12,379 nt of DNA. Origin: Anaerobutyricum faecale (GTDB taxonomy: Bacteria > Bacillota > Clostridia > Lachnospirales > Lachnospiraceae). Positions 7,160 through 12,379 of the stretch are shown here, piece after piece; the stretch's first letter is position 1, and every line of letters starts with the position of its first letter. The notes beneath the pieces were generated by a model that saw only the letters and a list, made by a program, of their open reading frames with translations, ran no database searches and was not told where the DNA came from. Position numbers and translations under genes: made by a program. Where the stretch lies: positions 1-12,379 of the forward strand of contig DWWR01000091.1 in the NCBI GenBank assembly GCA_019119645.1, given 5' to 3'.

Positions 7160-7885
7160 TTAATTCTTCTTTCTCGTGGCCGTGGTCTGAAAGGAAAAGT
7201 AGTCCGGGCGGTGGCGGGAATGGGTGTACTCAAACATGATGCCGTCGTCGTTGAAGGTCTGGCCGGTGACCACTGCCAGGCAGTTGTAATCGCCCAGTTC
7301 CAGAAAGGACTCGTCCGCCGGGGTGACGTGTTCCACGGTCATGGTCCTTCTGCTGGTCACAATGGCCATTTCCAGCTCATTTTCAATGTATTCGTAAATG
7401 GAAGTCTCAGCGATGGCTTCCGTGAGGCCGGGCACCAGACTTTTCAGAAAAAAGTTCGTGTCAAGAATCAGCGGTTTGCCGTCCAGATACCGGACGCGGC
7501 GCACATAATAAAGTTCGTCGCCAGGCTGAAAACCGGTACGGCGGGAGAGCCGCTCGTCGCAGACGATCTCGTCAAACTGTACTACTTTTGTCACCGTGGT
7601 CCGGTGATTGCGCCGGGCGGATTCCTGAAAGGATTCGATGCCGCCCATGAGAAAACTGTTGGTGTGGACAGGCTGGTAGATGACGCGGACGCCTTTTCCG
7701 TGCAGCGGCTGCACATAGCCGTCATCGGTCAGCATGGAGACGGCGCGGCGGACCGTATTGCGGGAACAGTCATAGATATCCACCATGGTGTTTTCCGACG
7801 GGAGCATCTGCTGATATTCATATTCGGACGTCTCTATCTTAGATTTTAAGTCTTTATATATCTCATTAAATTTTACTCTGGGCAT
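7160..7885 (-). CDS. treR: Trehalose operon repressor TreR (GntR family, UTRA domain)
   Basis: A cytoplasmic transcription factor of 241 aa, the standard length for TreR. Residues 5-70 form a GntR-type winged helix (FNEIYKDLKSKI, LPSENTMVDIYDCSRNTVRRAV, then the wing GYVQPLHGKGVRV). Residues about 95-235 form a UTRA effector domain (GDELYYVRRVRYLDGKPL, TSIYEYIE). The ATG is 5 nt after AAAGGAG. Divergent linkage to treP-treC and four palindromes in the shared spacer make TreR the obvious call. In characterised TreR proteins trehalose-6-phosphate is the inducer that releases DNA. The operator nearest its own promoter suggests autoregulation. Its 3' end falls inside a 7-bp inverted repeat (7140-7146 with 7176-7182). 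Confidence 0.93.
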   Translation of the reverse strand: MPRVKFNEIYKDLKSKIETSEYEYQQMLPSENTMVDIYDCSRNTVRRAVSMLTDDGYVQPLHGKGVRVIYQPVHTNSFLMGGIESFQESARRNHRTTVTKVVQFDEIVCDERLSRRTGFQPGDELYYVRRVRYLDGKPLILDTNFFLKSLVPGLTEAIAETSIYEYIENELEMAIVTSRRTMTVEHVTPADESFLELGDYNCLAVVTGQTFNDDGIMFEYTHSRHRPDYFSFQTTATRKKN

Positions 7886-7931
7886 AAAATCTCCTTTATT
7901 TTCTCATAGTAAATGTTTGGTAACTAATATC

Positions 7932-7959
7932 ATTATAACAGAAAAATGAAAAAATACAA
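7932..7959 (-). promoter_or_regulatory. treR promoter
   Basis: On the minus strand an extended -10 (TG-T-TATAAT, hexamer 7932-7937) is preceded by a 16-bp spacer and a weak -35 (TTGTAT, 7954-7959). The first palindromic operator (7960-7973) abuts this -35, so TreR bound there would be expected to interfere with its own transcription. Confidence 0.7.
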
Positions 7960-8077
7960 CTTGTTTAAACAAGATAGAAAAATGTTCTTGACTTGTTTAA
8001 ACAAGTATGTTATAAATAAATCATCAAACTTGTTTAAACAAGATAGATGCATAAATTCCGGAACTTGTTTAAACAAT
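7960..8077. promoter_or_regulatory. Four TreR operators in the treR-treP spacer
   Basis: The 14-bp palindrome CTTGTTTAAACAAG is present exactly at 7960-7973, 7992-8005 and 8029-8042, and with one change at the last base at 8064-8077. The second copy extends to a perfect 16-bp palindrome (7991-8006). Centre-to-centre distances are 32, 37 and 35 bp, roughly three to three and a half helical turns. Copy 1 abuts the treR -35, copy 2 overlaps the treP -35 and spacer, copy 3 lies just after the treP start point, and copy 4 is in the treP leader. The half-site TTGT resembles the known Bacillus TreR operator (TTGTATATACAA); assignment to TreR is by context. Confidence 0.85.
7988..8016 (+). promoter_or_regulatory. 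treP-treC promoter
   Basis: TTGACT (7988-7993), a 17-bp spacer and TATAAA (8011-8016) preceded by TG at 8008-8009 form a strong extended -10 promoter. Transcription would start near 8023. Operator copy 2 covers the end of the -35 and most of the spacer, so bound repressor would block RNA polymerase directly. Confidence 0.85.
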
Positions 8078-8121
8078 AAACCGATGCTTTATTCAAGGAG
8101 AAATGATAGGGAGGAATAGTA

Positions 8122-10128
8122 ATGGGAAGATATCAGGAAGATTCCAAAGAACTTTTGGAACTGATAGGTGGAAAGAGCAACATTGCCGCAGTATCGCATT
8201 GTATGACCAGAATGCGTTTTGTACTCAATGACCCGGGAAAGGCGGACATAGAAGGCATCGAAGCCATGAAGGTGGTCAAGGGAAGTTTTACCCAGTCGGG
8301 GCAGTTTCAGGTGATCATTGGCAATACGGTGGCAGATTTCTATAATGACTTTGTGGCGGTTGCCGGCGTGGAAGGCGTCAGCAAGGATCAGGTGAAACAG
8401 GCCGCCAAGCAGAATCAGAACGTGCTGCAGCGAATCGTCACAGCACTGGCGGAGATTTTCGCGCCTCTGATCCCGGCCATCATCACCGGTGGTCTGATCC
8501 TCGGTTTCAGGAACTGCATCGACAGCCTTTATCTTTTTGAAAACGGAACGAAGACCCTCTGTGATCTGAGCCAGTTCTGGAGCGGCATGGACAGCTTCTT
8601 ATGGCTCATCGGTGAAGCCATCTTCCACATGCTGCCGGTGGGTATCTGCTGGTCGGTGACCAAAAAGATGGGAACCACCCAGATGCTTGGTATTGTTCTT
8701 GGTCTGACCCTGGTATCCGGACAGCTGCTGAATGCTTACGATGTGGCAACCACAGCCGCAGCGGATATTCCGGCGTGGGATTTCGGATTTTTTAAAGTGA
8801 ACATGATCGGTTATCAGTCTCAGGTGATCCCGGCGATTTTAGCCGCATTTACTCTGGTATATCTTGAGAAGTTCTTCCGTAAGATCACGCCTGCGGTGGT
8901 TTCGATGATCGTCGTGCCGTTCTGCAGTCTGGTTCTCGCCGTTGTTGCGGCACATTTCATCCTCGGACCGATCGGCTGGAAGATTGGCTCTGCCATCTCT
9001 TCCCTGGTTTTCGCAGGAATCACCGGTTCCTTCCGGGTTGTATTCGGCGCTGTCTTTGGTTTTATATATGCGCCGCTGGTCATCACTGGTCTTCACCATA
9101 TGTCCAACGCCATCGACCTGCAGTTGATTGCCGATTATGAAGGTACCATGCTCTGGCCGATGATCGCCCTGTCCAATATCGCTCAGGGTTCCGCAGTTCT
9201 CGCCATGATCGTTCTCCAGAGAAAGAATGCGGAGGCCCAGGAAGTCAACATTCCATCCTGTGTTTCCTGTTATTTAAGTGTAACGGAACCGGCCATCTTC
9301 GGTGTTAACTTAAAATATGTATTCCCATTTGTGTGCGGTATGATCGGCTCCGCCGTTGCCGGCGTTGTCAGCGTGGCCACAGGCACCACAGCATCTGCCA
9401 TCGGTGTCGGGGGACTGCCGGGAATCCTGTCCATCAAAACAGAGTCCATGCCTAGCTTTGCCATCTGTATGGTCATTGCCATCGTGATTCCGTTTGTGCT
9501 GACTCTGATCGTGGGACAGAAGAAGCTTACCGCTTCCCAGAAATTCGGACCGGCTGTCATGGAAGGAGCAGACACTGAGGCTGCGGATACACAGGCCGCA
9601 GTGCATGACGAGATGTCTGATCATGAGGTTTCTGGTGCCGGCAGTGATGCGGTTTCTGCCGCAAAAGAGATGCCGAAGGAGCTGGTTGCTTTCCTTGACG
9701 GAAAAGTGATTCCGGTAAAAGAAGTGGGAGACGGCGTGTTCTCCGAGGGCATCATGGGAGACGGCATCGCCATTATCCCGGAAAATGAAGTGCTGGTTTC
9801 TCCGGTGGCCGGCGAAGTGGCCGTGACCATGGATGAATCCCGCCACGCCTGTGCCATCAAGGCGGACAATGACATGGAGATCCTGCTGCATATCGGTCTT
9901 GATACCGTGGATATGAACGGGGATGGTTTTGAGTATCTCATCACCAAAGGACAGAGAGTGGAAGCAGGCACGCCGCTGATCCGGTTCAATAGGGAGAAAA
10001 TTCAGGCGGCCGGACACAGAGACGTGACCATGTGCATTATTTCTGATCCGGGCAGGGCAGAAAATATTCAGTATCAGTTTACAGAAAATGCAAAGGCAGG
10101 CGAGACTGTCGTTGCCACATTTGAGTAA
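8122..10128 (+). CDS. treP: PTS trehalose permease, EIIB-EIIC-EIIA fusion
   Basis: A 668-aa membrane permease that imports trehalose and phosphorylates it to trehalose-6-phosphate using the phosphoenolpyruvate phosphotransferase chain. The EIIB domain (1-90) carries the phosphocysteine C27 in SHCMTRMRF. The EIIC domain (about 105-465) has multiple membrane helices and the conserved substrate-site motif SVTEPAIFG (386-394). A linker rich in Ala, Glu and Asp (about 475-515) leads to an EIIA-glucose-type domain (about 520-668) with H575 and the phosphorylated H590 in EILLHIGLDTV, spaced 15 residues apart exactly as in EIIA-Glc (H75/H90). The protein therefore carries its own EIIA, unlike the EIIBC-only TreP of Bacillus subtilis and TreB of E. 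coli. The ATG is 7 nt after GGGAGG (8109-8114). Trehalose specificity rests mainly on linkage to treR and treC. Confidence 0.93.
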   Translation: MGRYQEDSKELLELIGGKSNIAAVSHCMTRMRFVLNDPGKADIEGIEAMKVVKGSFTQSGQFQVIIGNTVADFYNDFVAVAGVEGVSKDQVKQAAKQNQNVLQRIVTALAEIFAPLIPAIITGGLILGFRNCIDSLYLFENGTKTLCDLSQFWSGMDSFLWLIGEAIFHMLPVGICWSVTKKMGTTQMLGIVLGLTLVSGQLLNAYDVATTAAADIPAWDFGFFKVNMIGYQSQVIPAILAAFTLVYLEKFFRKITPAVVSMIVVPFCSLVLAVVAAHFILGPIGWKIGSAISSLVFAGITGSFRVVFGAVFGFIYAPLVITGLHHMSNAIDLQLIADYEGTMLWPMIALSNIAQGSAVLAMIVLQRKNAEAQEVNIPSCVSCYLSVTEPAIFGVNLKYVFPFVCGMIGSAVAGVVSVATGTTASAIGVGGLPGILSIKTESMPSFAICMVIAIVIPFVLTLIVGQKKLTASQKFGPAVMEGADTEAADTQAAVHDEMSDHEVSGAGSDAVSAAKEMPKELVAFLDGKVIPVKEVGDGVFSEGIMGDGIAIIPENEVLVSPVAGEVAVTMDESRHACAIKADNDMEILLHIGLDTVDMNGDGFEYLITKGQRVEAGTPLIRFNREKIQAAGHRDVTMCIISDPGRAENIQYQFTENAKAGETVVATFE

Positions 10129-10189
10129 GGAAAAACATTTGCTGAGAAATGTCAGCATCCTCAAGACGAGAAAGAAATGGGTGAAAACA

Positions 10190-11857
10190 ATGAATAATTT
10201 CAGTGATAAAGTCATTTATCAAATATATTTGAGGTCCTTCAAAGATTCCAACGGAGATGGAATCGGAGACATCAGAGGAATTACACAGCAGCTGGATTAT
10301 CTGAAGGAACTGGGTGTGGATTATCTGTGGATTACTCCTTTCTTCGTATCTCCACAGAACGACAACGGCTACGATGTGGCTGATTACCGGAACATCGATC
10401 CGATTTTCGGCACCATGGAGGATCTGGAGGAGCTGATCCGGGAAGGCAAAAAACGGGGCATGGAGCTGATGCTTGACATGGTGTTCAATCATACTTCCAC
10501 CAGCCATGAGTGGTTTCAGAAGGCCCTTGCCGGTGATGAAAAATATCAGAACTATTACATTTTCAAGGATGGAACACCGGACAAAATCCCGACCAACTGG
10601 GAATCCAAATTCGGCGGCCCGGCATGGGAATACGTGCCGCATCTGAAAAAATGGTATCTGCATCTGTTTGATGTAAGCCAGGCCGACTTAAACTGGGAGA
10701 ATCCGGAAGTGCGGGAAGAGTTGAAGAACGTCATTCGATTCTGGCAGAAAAAGGGGATCGGAGGATTCCGGTTTGATGTGGTAAATCTTATCTCCAAACC
10801 GGAGCATTTTGAGGATGACCATATTGGCGATGGCCGCCGTTTCTACACAGACGGCCGCCACGTCCATGAGTTCTTAAAAGAACTGACCGCCGATACCGGT
10901 CTTGATCAGTATGTGACTGTGGGAGAAATGTCATCCACCACTCTGGATAACTGCATCCGCTACTCCAATCCGCAGGAGAAGGAACTGAGCATGTGCTTTA
11001 ATTTCCATCATCTGAAGATTGATTACAAGGACGGAAAGAAATGGGAGTTGATGGAACCGGATCTGATGCGTTTAAAAGAGCTGTTTGAAACCTGGGGAAC
11101 AGGTATGCAGGAAGGAAACGGCTGGAACGCCTTATTCTGGTGCAACCACGATCAGCCGAGAATCGTCAGCCGCCTGGGAGACGAGGATCGTTACTGGAAG
11201 GAATCGGCCGAAATGCTGGCTGCGTCCGTACATCTGATGCGCGGCACGCCGTATATTTACCAGGGAGAGGAAATCGGCATGACCAATCCGCATTTTGACG
11301 ACATCCGCCAGTACCGCGATGTGGAGAGCCTGAATTATTACCGCATTCTGCTGGGACAGGGCAAAACCAGCAGGGAAGCCATGGATATCCTTCAGGCGCG
11401 CTCCAGAGACAACGGCCGGACGCCGGTACAGTGGAACGCCGGGGAAAACGCCGGATTTACCACCGGCACGCCGTGGATCGGTATTGATAAAAACTACCAG
11501 ACCATCAATGCGGCTGCGCAGCGAAATGACCCGGATTCCATCCTGGCTTTTTACAAAAGACTGATTCAGCTTCGGAAGGAGAAAAAAGTGATTGCGGAAG
11601 GCGAGATTGCTTTCCTCGAGAAAGAGAATGCAAACGTGCTGGCCTACCGCCGTGTCCTCGGCGGAGAAGAACTGATCGTGTTCAATAATCTCACCGGTCA
11701 TCCGGCGGAGGTACATCTGGATGAAGCCTGGAAAAATTATTCTATACTGCTGACAAATTACGAAGGGGAAAAAAGCAGAACGGAAGAAGCGCTGCATCAA
11801 GCTTCAGGGAATACATGGACCCTGCGTCCTTATGAGACGTTGACGCTGGAAAAATAG
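10190..11857 (+). CDS. treC: Trehalose-6-phosphate hydrolase (alpha,alpha-phosphotrehalase)
   Basis: A cytoplasmic GH13 enzyme that hydrolyses trehalose-6-phosphate to glucose and glucose-6-phosphate. Starting at the ATG at 10190 gives 555 aa, the usual TreC length, and the family's typical beginning (DKVIYQIYLRSFKDSNGDGIGD); the frame is open further upstream but would overlap treP and add 34 atypical residues. GH13 regions are all present: DMVFNHTS (96-103), GGFRFDVVN with nucleophile D196, VGEMSS with acid/base E246, and WCNHDQPR with transition-state stabiliser D321. The C-terminal beta domain begins near 460. The start follows treP by 61 bp, with a modest GGTGA (10180-10184) 5 nt upstream; a GTG at 10181 in the same frame is an alternative. 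Oligo-1,6-glucosidases are close relatives, but the operon context favours TreC. Confidence 0.92.
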   Translation: MNNFSDKVIYQIYLRSFKDSNGDGIGDIRGITQQLDYLKELGVDYLWITPFFVSPQNDNGYDVADYRNIDPIFGTMEDLEELIREGKKRGMELMLDMVFNHTSTSHEWFQKALAGDEKYQNYYIFKDGTPDKIPTNWESKFGGPAWEYVPHLKKWYLHLFDVSQADLNWENPEVREELKNVIRFWQKKGIGGFRFDVVNLISKPEHFEDDHIGDGRRFYTDGRHVHEFLKELTADTGLDQYVTVGEMSSTTLDNCIRYSNPQEKELSMCFNFHHLKIDYKDGKKWELMEPDLMRLKELFETWGTGMQEGNGWNALFWCNHDQPRIVSRLGDEDRYWKESAEMLAASVHLMRGTPYIYQGEEIGMTNPHFDDIRQYRDVESLNYYRILLGQGKTSREAMDILQARSRDNGRTPVQWNAGENAGFTTGTPWIGIDKNYQTINAAAQRNDPDSILAFYKRLIQLRKEKKVIAEGEIAFLEKENANVLAYRRVLGGEELIVFNNLTGHPAEVHLDEAWKNYSILLTNYEGEKSRTEEALHQASGNTWTLRPYETLTLEK

Positions 11858-11881
11858 TTTCCGGAAAGGCAGTGCAAAAAT

Positions 11882-11914
11882 AAAACCGGGGGACGGGAAG
11901 TCCTCCGGTTTTAT
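11882..11914. terminator. Bidirectional intrinsic terminator between treC and the small protein gene
   Basis: A 12-bp stem (AAAACCGGGGGA at 11882-11893 with TCCTCCGGTTTT at 11901-11912, one G-T pair) with a 7-nt loop is followed by a T-rich tail on the plus strand (TTTTATT) and a better one on the minus strand (TTTTATTTTT). It serves treC and probably also the convergent gene ending at 11958. Confidence 0.88.
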
Positions 11915-11957
11915 TCTGCCATGAGAGTCATGACAGATAACTTTTCAGATAATGTCT

Positions 11958-12155
11958 TTATACTCTATACGCAATCAAAGCGATATTTTTTCCTGTTTCC
12001 TGACGGATGGAATCCTCCAGGGCACGAATCTTCTTCAGATATGTTTCTGAAAGCGACGCAACCGGTCTTGACTCAGTACCGTAAGCAAGAGCGGAATTGT
12101 TGGCAGTAGTTGGCGCTGCGTGATAGAGGACCTTCGATGAAGTCTTGTAATACAT
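11958..12155 (-). CDS. Small protein of unknown function (65 aa)
   Basis: I do not recognise this protein. The case for a real gene is local: a very strong Shine-Dalgarno sequence (AAGGAGTGA, 12163-12171) lies 7 nt before the ATG at 12155, a good promoter lies upstream (12213-12240), and a bidirectional terminator lies downstream. A longer form from an ATG at 12188 would add 11 residues that overlap the Shine-Dalgarno sequence and is less likely. The protein starts MYYKTSSKVLYHAAP, has a polar middle rich in Ala, Ser and Thr, and ends with a predicted amphipathic helix (about 44-56) followed by a hydrophobic strand (NIALIAYRV). No signal peptide, membrane segment or Cys motif is seen. It is probably a cytoplasmic lineage-specific protein. 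Confidence 0.65.
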   Translation of the reverse strand: MYYKTSSKVLYHAAPTTANNSALAYGTESRPVASLSETYLKKIRALEDSIRQETGKNIALIAYRV

Positions 12156-12212
12156 AATGCCGTCACTCCTTTCACAGATAATATGCACAATGAAACTATT
12201 GCTATACAGTTA

Positions 12213-12240
12213 ATTATATCCAGCGAAAATCACCTGTGAA
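12213..12240 (-). promoter_or_regulatory. Promoter of the small protein gene
   Basis: On the minus strand TTCACA (12235-12240, five of six matches to the -35 consensus), a 16-bp spacer and a perfect TATAAT (12213-12218) are seen. Transcription would start near 12206, giving a 5' leader of about 50 nt. It lies directly downstream of the tRNA gene, so read-through from the tRNA is also possible. Confidence 0.7.
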
Positions 12241-12250
12241 AGCTGTAGAA

Positions 12251-12321
12251 AGCAGATAACGGGAGTCGAACCCGCCTCTTCGGCTTGGGAAGCCAATGTT
12301 CTACCGATGAACCATATCTGC
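12251..12321 (-). tRNA. tRNA-Gly (anticodon CCC)
   Basis: The minus strand folds as a full cloverleaf: acceptor stem GCAGATA with TATCTGC, D stem GTTC/GAAC, anticodon stem TTGGC/GCCGA around the loop TTCCCAA (anticodon CCC), a 4-nt variable loop, and T stem GCGGG/CCCGT around TTCGACT. The discriminator base is T, as usual for glycine tRNA. CCA is not encoded. All stems pair, with one G-T pair in the anticodon stem and one in the T stem. Confidence 0.95.
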
Positions 12322-12365
12322 ACACACCAGCCGGAGCGTGTTCCTCCGGGAAAATCTAATGTGTG
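12321..12365. repeat. Nested inverted repeat upstream of tRNA-Gly
   Basis: CACACA (12321-12326) pairs with TGTGTG (12360-12365), and inside it CCGGAG (12331-12336) pairs with CTCCGG (12344-12349) around a 7-nt loop. No T-tract follows on either strand, so it is not a standard terminator. It lies immediately 5' of the tRNA in the direction of transcription and may be a processing or leader structure. Its first base is the 5' end of the tRNA. Confidence 0.4.
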
Positions 12366-12379
12366 AACCGAGACACCTC

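Noticed and set aside
7960..8077. Regularly spaced repeats resembling a mini CRISPR array
   Set aside because: The repeats are short perfect palindromes (14 bp) with 18-23 bp gaps, sit on two divergent promoters beside a GntR regulator, and no cas genes are present; operators explain them better.
8103..8121. A possible upstream start (ATG at 8103) before treP
   Set aside because: It is in another frame, only 2 nt from AAGGAG, and runs into treP without protein character; the GGGAGG before 8122 is properly spaced.
9310..10215. A 301-codon minus-strand frame
   Set aside because: It is the antisense of the treP EIIC/EIIA region and the treC leader, with no protein-like features.
11934..12259. 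CAGATAAC at 11934-11941 repeating the tRNA-Gly 3' end, as a possible integration site pair
   Set aside because: Only 8 bp match, the motif CAGATAA recurs by chance in this AT-rich stretch, and no integrase or foreign cargo lies between.

Overview
The window looks like a chromosomal stretch from an anaerobic, spore-forming Gram-positive bacterium, most likely a Lachnospiraceae/Clostridia-type gut organism. The reasons are strong AGGAGG-type ribosome binding sites, extended -10 promoters, intrinsic terminators, a relic of the spore-coat gene cotJC, an ECF-type S component, a clostridial-style serine recombinase and a TreR-controlled trehalose PTS operon. The genus cannot be fixed from this sequence alone.

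Left part (1-4970). A secreted C39-like cysteine peptidase with a long Ser/Glu/Lys-rich linker lies on the minus strand. It ends in a very strong hairpin terminator at the left edge, has its own extended -10 promoter, and probably starts at a TTG at 1589. A roughly 400-bp divergent spacer separates it from a plus-strand pair: a D-2-hydroxyacid dehydrogenase followed 12 bp later by a FUSC-family (aromatic acid exporter-like) membrane protein. The pair is closed by a terminator at 4933-4970.

Middle part (4969-7076), all on the minus strand. It contains a 5'-truncated cotJC relic (manganese-catalase-like spore coat protein), an intact ECF transporter S component with a recognisable promoter, and a serine recombinase that keeps its catalytic and recombinase domains but lacks the usual C-terminal zinc-ribbon/coiled-coil half. 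Three copies of GGTCAGAT lie just beyond the recombinase's 3' end. Truncation, an integrase-like gene and short repeats together make this the most rearranged part of the window.

Right part (7160-11914) is a complete trehalose utilisation locus. treR (GntR/UTRA repressor, minus) is divergent from treP (a full EIIB-EIIC-EIIA trehalose permease, plus) and treC (trehalose-6-phosphate hydrolase, plus). The 236-bp treR-treP spacer carries four near-identical 14-bp palindromes (CTTGTTTAAACAAG) placed over and around both promoters, which are very probably the TreR operators. Imported trehalose becomes trehalose-6-phosphate, is hydrolysed by TreC to glucose and glucose-6-phosphate, and TreR presumably senses trehalose-6-phosphate. 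treC ends at a bidirectional terminator shared with a convergent 65-aa small protein gene of unknown function, which has its own promoter. A tRNA-Gly(CCC) gene on the minus strand and a nested inverted repeat occupy the right end.

I see no CRISPR array, no insertion sequence with defined ends and no obviously new multi-gene system. The points most worth a second look are the four-operator tre control region, the cotJC deletion scar, the shortened recombinase, and the dehydrogenase-exporter pair.
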